64,000 nt of DNA from assembly GCA_002347815.1 (NCBI GenBank), contig DDXV01000064.1, forward strand, positions 34,946 through 98,945. Reading direction: 5' to 3'. Source of the stretch: Syntrophaceae bacterium UBA2251 (lineage in GTDB: Bacteria > Desulfobacterota > Syntrophia > Syntrophales > UBA2251). The notes under the pieces were generated by a model that searched no databases, was not told the origin of the DNA, and worked only from the letters and a program-made list of their open reading frames with translations. Below, piece after piece: positions 32,601 through 41,381 of the stretch (within the stretch, counting starts at the first letter, position 1; every line of letters begins with the position of its first letter). The position numbers and the translations under genes were made by a program.

Positions 32601-34581
32601 ATCCTGGGCTGTCCCGGCGGCCGTCCTGATCCTGTATGCCGCACTGATTGGCGTCTTCCTCTATATCCTGGACTACGCGGCCCCACCGCGGATCGAGACG
32701 GCCCTGGTGAAGGCGATGCCCTGGGTGCTCCGGGCCAACATGCTCCTCCTGCTTGCGGGCGCGCTCTGGTGCTGGCCCGACGTCGCGGCCTTCTGCCGGG
32801 AGATCTTTTTCTCGCGACCGTCGCCGAAGTCCCGGCGCCCCAACGCCCGTGCCTGGGCCTTCGCGCTGCTTGTCGCGGCGGCGGCCGCCCTCGTGATCTT
32901 CGCCGCCCCCCGGGTTCATCGGATCTACTACGACGAGGACATCTACGCCAACGTCGGCCAGAACATCGCCCTGACGCACCAGGCCGCGATGTGCAACTAC
33001 GGCACCTTCGAGTACGGCGAATACTTCCCCCACTGGCTCCTGATGAACAAGGAGCCGACCGGCTGGCCGTTCCTGATGAGCCTCGTGTTCCAGGGCTTCG
33101 GGGTGGACGAGCGCTACGCCTTCGGCCTCAACAACGTCCTCTACCTGGGCGGCATTCTCCTCGCCTTCTTCATCGCGTACCGGTTGGCGAGGGGCGGGGG
33201 CGGGGCCCGCGCCCCATCTTCATCGCGGTCCAACCGCGCGCGGCAGACCGTCGGGGCGGGAGCGGATTCCCTTCCATGCGGAAACGACCTCGATACGCCG
33301 TTTTTCGCGGGGTTCGTCGCATCGCTCGCCTACGCCATCATACCCCACAATCTCCTCTGGTCGAACACCGTCGCCGTGGAGCCGTCCGCGGCATTCTTCA
33401 CGGGCCTCGTCGTCCTGCTCCTGATCGTCTACCTGCAGACGGAACGGCCGCGCCACCTGTTCGTCCTCGCCTGCGCCATCCCCCTGGCCTGCCAGATGCG
33501 CGCGGAGTCGGCGCTGATCCTCTTCTGGCTGATTCCCGCCGCCTTCCTGCTGGGACCCGGGGAACGGAGCGGCGGGACCGGGAGCCCCGCACGCGCCCGC
33601 CTGTGGGTCTTCGCCCGTCGCGAGGTGTGGATCGCGGGGCTGTTGTGCGGCGTCCTCCTCCTGCCCCACGCCCTGCACCTGTTCGTCATGAAGGGGCAGT
33701 CCTGGGGGGCGGAGGGGGCGAAATTCGCCGGGGCGTTCTTCCGGCCGAACCTGGCCGTCAACAGCCTGTACTACCTGGCCAACGCGAAGTTTCCCGCACT
33801 CCTCAGCCTGCTGGCGCTCGCGGGTATCGCGTGCGGCTCCGCCCCGTGGCGTGCGCGGATCGCGACGCTCCTGTGGTTCCTGCCGTTCTGGGGGGTTTTC
33901 CTCTTCTTCTACGCGGGGAGCTACGGCTACGGGGCGGATGTGCGCTTCGCCCTCGTTTCGTTCATGCCGCTCGCCGTCCTCGCCGGACTCGGCGCGGGCG
34001 GGATTCTGGGCGGGGTCTGCCGTTTGTTTCCGAAGACCCTGGATTCCCGCCGCTCCCTGACGCCGGACGGGCCTGCCGGAGGCGGGAACGACGGGGGAGC
34101 GGGCGAGAGAGGCGAGGCCGGGGGCGCGGGAACGGATGCCGATGGCCGGCGGCGGTTCGGCAGGACGGGGGTTGCGGCCCTTCTCGTCCTCGTCATCCTC
34201 TTCTGCTGGCTCCCCTTCCTCCCGCTGATCCGGACGGTCGGGCAGGAGGCGTGGGGGGCGCGTCACGATCACCTGTACGCGCAGCGCTTCGCGCGGATGA
34301 TCCCGGAGCGCTCCATCGTCCTGACGCACATTCCGACGATGTTTCTCCTGTGGGGGCAGGGGGCCGTCCAGGCGGGCGCCGGCCTGAACAACCCGGACGT
34401 CATCGCCTTCCTGATGAAAAAATACCCGGGCCACGTGTACTTCCACGAGAACTACTGGTGTACCGTACCGGGTGCGAATCAGGGCATGTGTCGGGCGATC
34501 CTGGCGAAGTACGATCTGCGCGAGGTCGCCGCCTTCACCGAGCAGAACCACCGCTACGCCCTGTATCAAATCAAAAAATAG
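32584..34581 (+). CDS. GT-C (ArnT/family 39-like) membrane glycosyltransferase
   Basis: 665 residues with about 11-12 membrane helices. The first periplasmic loop has RIYYDEDIYANVGQNIALTHQ, placing the acidic pair expected for GT-C catalysis, and KEPTGWPFLMSLVF. Several helices follow (VLYLGGILLAFFIAYRLA, PSAAFFTGLVVLLLIVYL), then a C-terminal soluble part ending RYALYQIKK. It would move a sugar from a polyprenyl-phosphate donor to an extracytoplasmic acceptor. Two hydrophilic stretches (residues about 203-240 and 485-520) look like translated palindromic repeats. The stop TAG is inside a REP-like element. It overlaps the carbamoyltransferase gene by 17 bases, so the two are co-translated. 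Confidence 0.88.
   Translation: MRKWTESWAVPAAVLILYAALIGVFLYILDYAAPPRIETALVKAMPWVLRANMLLLLAGALWCWPDVAAFCREIFFSRPSPKSRRPNARAWAFALLVAAAAALVIFAAPRVHRIYYDEDIYANVGQNIALTHQAAMCNYGTFEYGEYFPHWLLMNKEPTGWPFLMSLVFQGFGVDERYAFGLNNVLYLGGILLAFFIAYRLARGGGGARAPSSSRSNRARQTVGAGADSLPCGNDLDTPFFAGFVASLAYAIIPHNLLWSNTVAVEPSAAFFTGLVVLLLIVYLQTERPRHLFVLACAIPLACQMRAESALILFWLIPAAFLLGPGERSGGTGSPARARLWVFARREVWIAGLLCGVLLLPHALHLFVMKGQSWGAEGAKFAGAFFRPNLAVNSLYYLANAKFPALLSLLALAGIACGSAPWRARIATLLWFLPFWGVFLFFYAGSYGYGADVRFALVSFMPLAVLAGLGAGGILGGVCRLFPKTLDSRRSLTPDGPAGGGNDGGAGERGEAGGAGTDADGRRRFGRTGVAALLVLVILFCWLPFLPLIRTVGQEAWGARHDHLYAQRFARMIPERSIVLTHIPTMFLLWGQGAVQAGAGLNNPDVIAFLMKKYPGHVYFHENYWCTVPGANQGMCRAILAKYDLREVAAFTEQNHRYALYQIKK
33254..33281. 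repeat. degenerate GGATTCCC element inside the GT-C gene (site 1)
   Basis: GCGGATTCCCTTCC then GCGGAAACGACC in frame, giving ADSLPCGNDLD in a non-membrane loop. Divergent from the family consensus. Confidence 0.45.
34044..34100. repeat. GGATTCCCGC...GCGGGAACGACGG element inside the GT-C gene (site 2)
   Basis: CTGGATTCCCGCC at 34044 and GGCGGGAACGACGGGG at 34081 face each other across a GC-rich centre. In frame they read LDSRRS...GGGNDGG, the peptide typical of translated copies of this repeat. Confidence 0.65.
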
Positions 34582-34620
34582 GGCGCTGTTCCCCGATGAT
34601 CGGGGGGCCGGCGCCCCATT
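34576..34620. repeat. REP-like element, copy 6 (extended variant)
   Basis: AAATAGGG (34576-34583), then a 30-base centre containing CCCCGATGATCGGGG, then CCCCATT. The TAG of the left arm is the stop codon of the GT-C gene. Confidence 0.6.
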
Positions 34621-34679
34621 CCTTCAGTTACCCTGAGCGTATCGAAGCGAGCCGGGGTCGACAGGCTCACCGCGACGAA

Positions 34680-35504
34680 TCACGCATTTTTTCGGCGGCG
34701 GATCACGAGGACGGCGGCGACGACGATCACGAGGACGGCGCCGGCGCCGATCAGGAACGCCTTGAACAGGACGGGCTTCTGCGTGACGCGGATCGTCCCC
34801 TCCAGCAGGCGCGCATCGTGGCGGCCCCGCGCCTCGTACCAGACGACCGCCCGGTAGGGGAGGTCCTGCACCACCGTCGGGGCGAAGTTCAGCGGGAGTT
34901 TGACCGTTTTCGTTTCGCCCGCGGCCACCGGGTAGGCCTTCTCCGGCTCCGCCGTGGTCACGCCGTCCGGCAGGAAGAAGGAAACGACGGGTTCGAGCGG
35001 CGCGCCGCCCGTGTTCTTCAGGGTCAGCGTGATGTCGTCCTTCGTGTTGAGGGGGCTCTTGGCGTTGAATTCGGCGTCGCTCGCGGCAACGGCCAGCGGC
35101 GAGGCGGTTTCCGCACCGGCTGCCGCCCCGAAGACCAGGGGGGTGAAGTGGTGAACGGCGTGCGAAGCGCCCGCCCTGTCCTCGAAGTTCACGCGCGTCG
35201 CCAGGATGTAGCGGCCCGGCGCAAGCGCGCGCGTGTCGAGGGTGCGCGTGCAGCGGACCGTCTTCCCGGGTGCGTTGTCGCCCAGCGGATCGGACCGGTC
35301 CGCAACGAGGCCGAGGAACGTCGCCACCCGCACGTGCAGGACCTCCTCGTCGCCCGCGTTCAGGATGTCGTAGGACACCGTCGTCTCGCCCGTGGACAGG
35401 ATCGACGCCGTCGCGGTGACGGTCGTACGGATCTCCGCGATCGCCGGGGCCGCCAGTAAGGCGATTGCGGCGACAAGGATCGCGATTCTGCGTGCAAACT
35501 TCAT
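34680..35504 (-). CDS. secreted, C-terminally membrane-anchored beta-sandwich protein
   Basis: 274 residues. A signal peptide (RRIAILVAAIALLAAPAIA) is followed by two beta-rich segments. The first has TVTATASILSTGETTVSYDILNAGDEEVLHVRV; the second, SPLNTKDDITLTLKNTGGAPLEPVVSFFLPDG, resembles NEW1/CARDB-type adhesive domains. A final helix (AFLIGAGAVLVIVVAAVLVI) with an RRRKNA tail anchors it in the inner membrane with most of the protein outside. GGAGGGAG precedes the ATG at 35504. No known function; it is the last gene of the minus-strand exopolysaccharide block. Confidence 0.78.
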   Translation of the reverse strand: MKFARRIAILVAAIALLAAPAIAEIRTTVTATASILSTGETTVSYDILNAGDEEVLHVRVATFLGLVADRSDPLGDNAPGKTVRCTRTLDTRALAPGRYILATRVNFEDRAGASHAVHHFTPLVFGAAAGAETASPLAVAASDAEFNAKSPLNTKDDITLTLKNTGGAPLEPVVSFFLPDGVTTAEPEKAYPVAAGETKTVKLPLNFAPTVVQDLPYRAVVWYEARGRHDARLLEGTIRVTQKPVLFKAFLIGAGAVLVIVVAAVLVIRRRKNA

Positions 35505-35548
35505 GATTCTCCCTCCATCATCCGGGCGTGTGCCCGGTTCTCGTCCGT

Positions 35549-37024
35549 TCATTCCCTCCCCGATTTGATCAGGAAGGCCTTGGTTTCGTGGGCGTCGAGG
35601 TCCGCGAGGATCGCCCCGTCGACGACGGGATGGACCCTGCCGCTGAAGACCTCGACGGCCTCGCCAACCGCCCCGAGCTTCAGGCGGGCCGTAACGTTCG
35701 CCCCGATCGTATTGACGGCGATGAGCAGCAGACCCTCCTCCCGCACCTTGACGCAGGCGTGGACGGCCGGCCGCCCCCGGGGGTCCACCCGGTTCTCCGA
35801 GCGCATCTCCACATCCACCGCCCGCTCCGCATTCTTCACGAGGAGCCACGGATACACGCGGTTCAGGCGTCCGACGACGCGTCCGAGGCGCGCGCGCCCC
35901 TCCTCCGTCCGGCCCATCACCGACCAGGTATAGAAGAAGATCCCGCGGCTCCCGTGCACGATGGAGAGAAACGCCAGGCAGTCCATCTGACGCCAGCCGG
36001 GCAGGGAGGGCCAGGCCTCCCCCTCGGTGAAGGCCTGGATGACCGACATGAGGCGGTCGCGCCCCGTGTCCGCGGCCGCCTCGTCCATGGCGTCTGAAAG
36101 CCACGTCATGGGGCGGTGGGGAAAGGGGTACTGGTCCATCATGAAGTAGTCCGCCGCCCCGAGGTAATCCCGGGCGTGCCGCGGCCGGACGATCGCCATC
36201 GCCGTGGCGACGCCGGGAAAGCGATCCGCGAGCAGGCGGCGGACGTCCTCGGCGCGGGCGATGGGCACGGAGCGCAGTTCCGGCTCGTCCGCGACGTAGA
36301 AGCCGAGCAGGCCGCCCGCGCGGACGCGCGGCACGGCGTCGAGACGATCCAGGTAGACCTTCAGGGGCTCCGGGTCGCCGGGCGTGGACAGGACATAGCG
36401 GAGCCGCTCGTTCCGGGCCGACGCGATCGCCTTCGCGAGGGGCTCCCCCTCGCCGCCGAGGATGACCGTGTTGAACGCGACCGCGCGGACCTCGGCCAGG
36501 CGGGCCGGATCCGCCCCGTACACCCCGATCGGGAAGAATCCGGCGATCGAGGGCGGCGGCGTCCAGAGGGCGGTGTTCGGAGCCGCCTCCGGCGGGGCCG
36601 CCGCGAGGCTGTGCGCGCCCAGGCAAAACCGCTGCGGGACGCCTCCGGCGGACGCGGGTTCCGCGCCGAAGCGGAAGGTCGGATCGGTGATCCGCTCCGG
36701 ACAGGTCACGCGGACGTGGAGCGTCTGCGGGGCGCCCGTCCTGCAGTGCGCGTTCAGGGGAAATTTTTCCCCCCAGAGGGAGATCCACGGATACGTCCGG
36801 TCGTCCCACGTGTCGCGCCTGAACTCCCCGGAGAAGCGGTAGGTCCGGCCCGCCGCGCAGGCGGGCAGGGGCGTCGTCCAGACCCCGTCGTCGGGCGGCG
36901 TCGCCCCGGGATAGGCGGGCGGCCGGATGCACACCTCCTCCGTCCGCGCCGCCCCGGCCGTTCCGAGCACCGCGACCACGATACAGATGATCCAGAGGCG
37001 ACGGACCTGCGCCCGGAGGTTCAT
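35549..37024 (-). CDS. secreted TIM-barrel glycoside-hydrolase-like protein
   Basis: 491 residues. A signal peptide (RRLWIICIVVAVLGTAGAA) is followed by an N-terminal beta domain (GRTYRFSGEFRRDTWDDRTYPWISLWGEKF) and a probable TIM barrel: GFFPIGVYGADPARLAEVRAVAFN, LLGFYVADEPELRS, YFMMDQYPFP, VIQAFTEGEAW and SRGIFFYTWSVMG. The ADEPE motif and following acids are in the places used by glycoside hydrolases. A C-terminal beta domain (LLLIAVNTIGANVTARLKLG) is typical of such enzymes. It may trim or modify the polysaccharide outside the membrane. Its ATG overlaps the TGA of the O-antigen-ligase-like gene (ATGA). Confidence 0.78.
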   Translation of the reverse strand: MNLRAQVRRLWIICIVVAVLGTAGAARTEEVCIRPPAYPGATPPDDGVWTTPLPACAAGRTYRFSGEFRRDTWDDRTYPWISLWGEKFPLNAHCRTGAPQTLHVRVTCPERITDPTFRFGAEPASAGGVPQRFCLGAHSLAAAPPEAAPNTALWTPPPSIAGFFPIGVYGADPARLAEVRAVAFNTVILGGEGEPLAKAIASARNERLRYVLSTPGDPEPLKVYLDRLDAVPRVRAGGLLGFYVADEPELRSVPIARAEDVRRLLADRFPGVATAMAIVRPRHARDYLGAADYFMMDQYPFPHRPMTWLSDAMDEAAADTGRDRLMSVIQAFTEGEAWPSLPGWRQMDCLAFLSIVHGSRGIFFYTWSVMGRTEEGRARLGRVVGRLNRVYPWLLVKNAERAVDVEMRSENRVDPRGRPAVHACVKVREEGLLLIAVNTIGANVTARLKLGAVGEAVEVFSGRVHPVVDGAILADLDAHETKAFLIKSGRE

Positions 37025-39453
37025 TCCCGCGCACCCCCTTCCGTGCCGCCCAGGGCCTCGGCCAGGCGGGCGGGATCGTCGGGGTAGGGGTTGCGGACGA
37101 AGTTCGTGATCTCGGCCACGAAATTCCTGTCCGGCTTCATCCCGTCTTTCGTTTTCTGCCGGGTCAGCGCCAGGGCCTGGCCGTAATGCCACGACGCCTT
37201 GAGCCAGGAGATCTCCGGCGGGGGCGCGGACGGTCCCGTGTTCTTCGACCGGACGGCCCAGTAGTTGCCCATGTCCACGTGGAGGTGAGGGTTGATCGAC
37301 CCCGTGCCGGCGTAGTACGCCGCCCGCTCCATGCTCGCATCGGCGCTCCGCATCCAGCGGGTCATGTAGTCGTGGCGGTCCCACAGGTAGGTGTACTCCC
37401 AGGCAAGGCGCACGTGGGTTTCGGCGTTGAGCGGGTTCCGGCGGATCGCGCCCTCGAGGGCGGCGATGACCGGTCCGTGCGAGGCGCGCCAGGCGGCCTG
37501 CGCCGCCGCGAGCGACGGCGCGACGGGGCCGGCCGTGGCCTTAGCTGCTTCCGACGTGGCCGCACCTTCAGCGCCGCCGTCCCCTTCGGCGGGTTTGGCC
37601 GGAGTCGCCTGCGGCCGGGTTGTTGCGGACTTCGCCGCTTCCTGGGCCGAATGCGCCGCCTGCATCATCCGGTCCCGCCGGTCCATCAGTTCCCGCGCGA
37701 GTTTCCAACGGTATTCCGCGTTTGCCCCGTCCCAGGCGATGGCCGACCGGATGTTGTCGAGCGACTGGTGCTCCTCCAGATTCATCGTGAGATTGCCGAC
37801 CGTGGCGCAGTGGGCCTCGGCGACGGCGTGCCGGACCGTCCACAGACCCGTCCACGCGATCAGGGCGATCACGAACGCGGCCGCGATCCCGCCGGCGCCC
37901 GCCAGCGGCAGGCGCACGCGCCTCCAGCGCATCACGTCCTCGCGGCGCTGCCGCTCCAGGTGCAGTGCGCTCAGGCCGATCGCGCACACGGCGACGAGCA
38001 TCATGAAGTTCGCCGGGATGTGCAGGTTGAAGTCAAAAAGCGAGTGCGTCCCGATGGCCGCGAGCGCGCCCACCGGCGCGAGGCCCAGGCAGACGGCAAA
38101 CGGGTCCCCCCGGATCGACCACGTCCGGACGAGGCGGTACACGAACCACCCCAGACCCGCGATCAGCGCGAGCATCCCCGCGTATCCCGCCTCCGTGTAG
38201 AACTGCATCCAGTCGCTGTGCAGAAGGTCGATGTAGCGGCCCTTGTCCTCCGGCGCCTGGTGCTTCGGGTAGGCGTGGCGGAAGTTGCCGACGCCGACGC
38301 CCGCGAGCGGATAGTCGTCGTGCAGCAGGACCGCGCGTTCCATGTAGCGCGGTCGTCCCTCGTGGTCGAAGTCCAGCTTCTGGAAGCGCTCGATCGTGTA
38401 ATCCATCCCGGCGAACGCGGCGTACAGGACGGTCACGCCGAAGAGCGCCAGGACGATCCAGCCCTTCGCCCGGTGATCCCGCCGCGCGAGGAAGAAGACC
38501 CCCATGACGAAGAGACCGGCCAGCGCGGAGACGATCCCGCCGCGCGAGGCGGACAGGATGAGCGCGACGCCCATGATGACGCCGGAGAAGACGACGAGGA
38601 TCTGGCGGAGGGCCTTGCTCTCGCCGGAGAAGAGGCGGATGAAGCGGTCCTTGAAGGTCCGCGCGCCGCGGGCGGGGACGGACCGGCGCCGCCGGCCGGC
38701 GACGATTGCGCCGGCGTAGGCGATGGCCAGCGCGATCCCCATCTCCATGAAGCCGGCGAAATGGTTGCGGTTGATGTAGGTGCCGCTGACGTCCTTCGCG
38801 CCCTGGGCGAGCTTCTTCCACCAGAGGACGTGGGCGGAGCCGGAATAGGTCTGGACGATGCCGTACAGGGCGTCGGCGACCGCGGTGGCGAGCAGGGCGA
38901 CGACGAGCAGTTCGATGCGCCGGCGGGAGTTCAGGGTGCGGCAGAGGCCGAAGAAGAGCAGGCCGCAGGCGGTCCAGCGGATGAGGGACATGCGGACGGG
39001 GTAGGCGTAGGGGGCCAGCGTGAACCAGGCGTTCTTGAGCGAGGGATCCGCGACGGACGCCGCGGCGGGGAGGGCGCTCAGGCCCGCCGCTTTCGCCTCC
39101 GCCGACAGCTTTGTCAGCAGCCATCCGGGGAGCGGCGTCATCTGCACGACGAGCAGGAGGACCATCAGGACAAACAGCGCCTCCGCCCCCGTGATCGCCC
39201 AGGTCAGGGCCTTCCCGACCCCTCGCCCATTGTCCGGTTCCTCACCGCGACCCTCCACGGGTCCCTCCGATCTACGTGCCTTTCCCCTTCCGATCGCGAA
39301 GATGGCCGGCAGCCAGTCCCGTGCGATCAGCAGCAGGCTCGCCGCCAGGATCAGCAGGAAAACCGTCGCGTATGCCCAGGTATGCACCGCCCCGAAAAAG
39401 ACGGGGCTCAGCACCAGCACGAAGCCGTAGATTCCGAATGCCGTTCTTTCCAT
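37021..39453 (-). CDS. O-antigen ligase / Wzy-like polymerase with long C-terminal tail
   Basis: 810 residues. About 12 membrane helices fill the first about 580 residues, with the Wzy_C/WaaL core: TYINRNHFAGFMEMGIALAIAY, ILSASRGGIVSALAG, and the periplasmic loop RAVLLHDDYPLAGVGVGNFRHAYPKH followed by DLLHSDWMQFYTEAGYAGML. The RG and H residues typical of the family are present. The C-terminal about 230 residues are soluble and helical (ALEGAIRRNPLNAETHVRLAWEYTYLW), suggesting a TPR-like fold. It would polymerise or transfer the exopolysaccharide. Its ATG overlaps the upstream TGA. The upstream in-frame extension is antisense-type noise over the dehydrogenase gene. Confidence 0.9.
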   Translation of the reverse strand: MERTAFGIYGFVLVLSPVFFGAVHTWAYATVFLLILAASLLLIARDWLPAIFAIGRGKARRSEGPVEGRGEEPDNGRGVGKALTWAITGAEALFVLMVLLLVVQMTPLPGWLLTKLSAEAKAAGLSALPAAASVADPSLKNAWFTLAPYAYPVRMSLIRWTACGLLFFGLCRTLNSRRRIELLVVALLATAVADALYGIVQTYSGSAHVLWWKKLAQGAKDVSGTYINRNHFAGFMEMGIALAIAYAGAIVAGRRRRSVPARGARTFKDRFIRLFSGESKALRQILVVFSGVIMGVALILSASRGGIVSALAGLFVMGVFFLARRDHRAKGWIVLALFGVTVLYAAFAGMDYTIERFQKLDFDHEGRPRYMERAVLLHDDYPLAGVGVGNFRHAYPKHQAPEDKGRYIDLLHSDWMQFYTEAGYAGMLALIAGLGWFVYRLVRTWSIRGDPFAVCLGLAPVGALAAIGTHSLFDFNLHIPANFMMLVAVCAIGLSALHLERQRREDVMRWRRVRLPLAGAGGIAAAFVIALIAWTGLWTVRHAVAEAHCATVGNLTMNLEEHQSLDNIRSAIAWDGANAEYRWKLARELMDRRDRMMQAAHSAQEAAKSATTRPQATPAKPAEGDGGAEGAATSEAAKATAGPVAPSLAAAQAAWRASHGPVIAALEGAIRRNPLNAETHVRLAWEYTYLWDRHDYMTRWMRSADASMERAAYYAGTGSINPHLHVDMGNYWAVRSKNTGPSAPPPEISWLKASWHYGQALALTRQKTKDGMKPDRNFVAEITNFVRNPYPDDPARLAEALGGTEGGARE

Positions 39454-41246
39454 CAATCTGCCCTTCCGGAGGCCGTTTGGTCTTTGATGCGCTTGACGTG
39501 GCCGCGGCCGAGGCCCTTCACCTCGCAGCCGAGCTCGAAGTAGCGGCGGATGGCGGCATCGTCGAGGAGGCCGAAGCAGTCGATCACGGCGACGGGGCGG
39601 CCGGCCATCTTCACGATCTTCGCGGGATCGAGCGTGCGGTAGGCCGCGTGGCGGACGGCCAGGACGACGGCGTCGGCGCCCTTGAGCGCGACCGCGAGAT
39701 CGGGCTCGATCCGAAGGTCGGTCAGGCTCTCCTGGTTCCGGAAGAAGCGCGCCCAGGAATGGCCGGGGGCGGGGTAGGTGTCCTGCTTCTCCAGCTCCCA
39801 CCAGTGCTTCACGTACGGGTCGTGGACGCCGATCTCCGCGCCCATCTCGGCGAGCTTGCGCACGAGGGCCTCGCTTCCGCTGTAGCGCGTGTCGCCCACG
39901 TCCTCGCGGTAGGAGGCGCCGAGGATCACGACCTTCGCGGCGGCGACGATCTTTCCCATGTTGCGCAGGGCGTCGCGCACGAGTTCGGCCGCGTGCAGGG
40001 CACGCGTGTCGTTGATGTCGATCGCCATCGGCGTGATCTTGAAGATGTCGTCCTCGAAGCCCATCAGGTGGCGGTAGGCCCAGACGCCCAGGCCGCCGTC
40101 CTTCGGCAGGCAGTAGCCGCCGATCCCCGGGCCGGGGAAGATCATGTTCGAGTGCGTCGGGCGGACCTTGATCGCCTGGATCACCTTCATGAGGTCGACG
40201 CCGTTGCGCTCCGCGAAGAGGCTCCACTCGTCGAGGAAGGCGAGGATCGTGGCGCGGTAGGCGTTCTCCACGATCTTGCAGGTCTCGCTCTCGATGGGGC
40301 GGTCCAGCACGGTCAGCGGGAACTTCTCGACGTTCAGGACCTCGGAGAGGAACGCGGCGACGCGGGCACGGGAGGCGGCGTTCACGCCGCTGCAGACCCG
40401 CCAGAAGTCGCGGATGGAGGCCACGTACTCGCGGCCCGGCATGACGCGTTCGTAGGAGTGGGCCAGCAGCGGCTCGGCGGCGAGGCCGCGGCGCTCGAAG
40501 GCCTTCTTCAGGATCGGGTAGGCGACGTACTCGGTGGTCCCGGGAGGGACGGTGGTCTCGATCAGGACGAGGCAGTCCGGAGGGATGCGCTCGCCGATGA
40601 CGTGGAGGCTCTCCTCGAGGGCGGCGATCTCGGCGCGGCCCTGGCGACAATTGCCCAGGGTCTCCTTGAAGTAGTCGCACTGGACGTCGACGACGACGCA
40701 GTCGGCGAGCGTGAGCGCCTCGTAGGTGTAGGTCGCGGTGAGGGTCTTCTTCTCGAGGACGCAGCGGGCGATGAGGGGGGCAACCTCGGGATCCTCCGCC
40801 TCGACGGGGGCGATGCCGCGGTTCAGGTACGGGATCTTCCAGTAGGAGCGCGGTGAGGGGCGCTGCATGCCGATGACGAATTTGGCGGGCGCGCCGGGGG
40901 CAAGTCCGGGGGGCAGGTCTTCTAAATGAGCGGTTTGGCGGGGACGGCGATTTGCATGGGCAACGCCCCGGGTCGGGTCTTTGGGGGCCGCCTGCGGAGC
41001 CGCGGGTTTCCGGACGGCGTCGGCGACGATGCCCGCCATGACCGCCCCGACGAACCCGACGCCCATGACGACGACGATCTCGCGGCCCGCCTTGCGGTGC
41101 TGAGCGACGAGCCGCTTTAGGCGCCTGAATTCTTTGACGTAATCCTCGGGCTTGGGGAGCGGGAAAGCCTCGCCGTTGGGGGATTGCGAAAGGGTGTCGT
41201 TCCGCGTTTTGGGGTTCAGGCTCTGCTTCGTTCGCTTCGTCGGCAT
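39453..41246 (-). CDS. nucleotide-sugar dehydrogenase (UDP-GlcA/ManNAcA-type), enlarged
   Basis: 597 residues, well over the usual 420-450. The Rossmann core begins only at about residue 57 (EIVVVMGVGFVGAVMAGIVADAV). The central part has ETTVPPGTTEYVAYP, SYERVMPGREYVASI, ETCKIVENAYRATILAFLDEW and GPGIGGYCLPKDGGLG with the catalytic cysteine; the C-terminal part has VVILGASYREDVGDTRYSGSE. Residues about 80-125 are a Pro/Ala/Arg-rich insert just after the glycine loop. It oxidises a UDP-sugar to the uronate in two steps. The order of genes implies co-transcription with the polymerase. Confidence 0.88.
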   Translation of the reverse strand: MPTKRTKQSLNPKTRNDTLSQSPNGEAFPLPKPEDYVKEFRRLKRLVAQHRKAGREIVVVMGVGFVGAVMAGIVADAVRKPAAPQAAPKDPTRGVAHANRRPRQTAHLEDLPPGLAPGAPAKFVIGMQRPSPRSYWKIPYLNRGIAPVEAEDPEVAPLIARCVLEKKTLTATYTYEALTLADCVVVDVQCDYFKETLGNCRQGRAEIAALEESLHVIGERIPPDCLVLIETTVPPGTTEYVAYPILKKAFERRGLAAEPLLAHSYERVMPGREYVASIRDFWRVCSGVNAASRARVAAFLSEVLNVEKFPLTVLDRPIESETCKIVENAYRATILAFLDEWSLFAERNGVDLMKVIQAIKVRPTHSNMIFPGPGIGGYCLPKDGGLGVWAYRHLMGFEDDIFKITPMAIDINDTRALHAAELVRDALRNMGKIVAAAKVVILGASYREDVGDTRYSGSEALVRKLAEMGAEIGVHDPYVKHWWELEKQDTYPAPGHSWARFFRNQESLTDLRIEPDLAVALKGADAVVLAVRHAAYRTLDPAKIVKMAGRPVAVIDCFGLLDDAAIRRYFELGCEVKGLGRGHVKRIKDQTASGRAD

Positions 41247-41381
41247 CAGATCGGAATTCCTTTCGTTTGGGTTGTCCCGGGATCGTTCCGTCCCTGGGGT
41301 CCGGCCTTTACCAGGGGCGATTCGCTGAGAAAGCGGACATAACGCCGATCTTCAGGATTCGCCCCCCGTTGCTTGCCTGTG

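Noticed and set aside
39453..40680. Upstream in-frame extension of the O-antigen-ligase-like gene to 40680
   Set aside because: It overlaps the dehydrogenase gene entirely on the same strand in another frame; the ATG at 39453 overlaps the dehydrogenase stop and starts a proper membrane helix.
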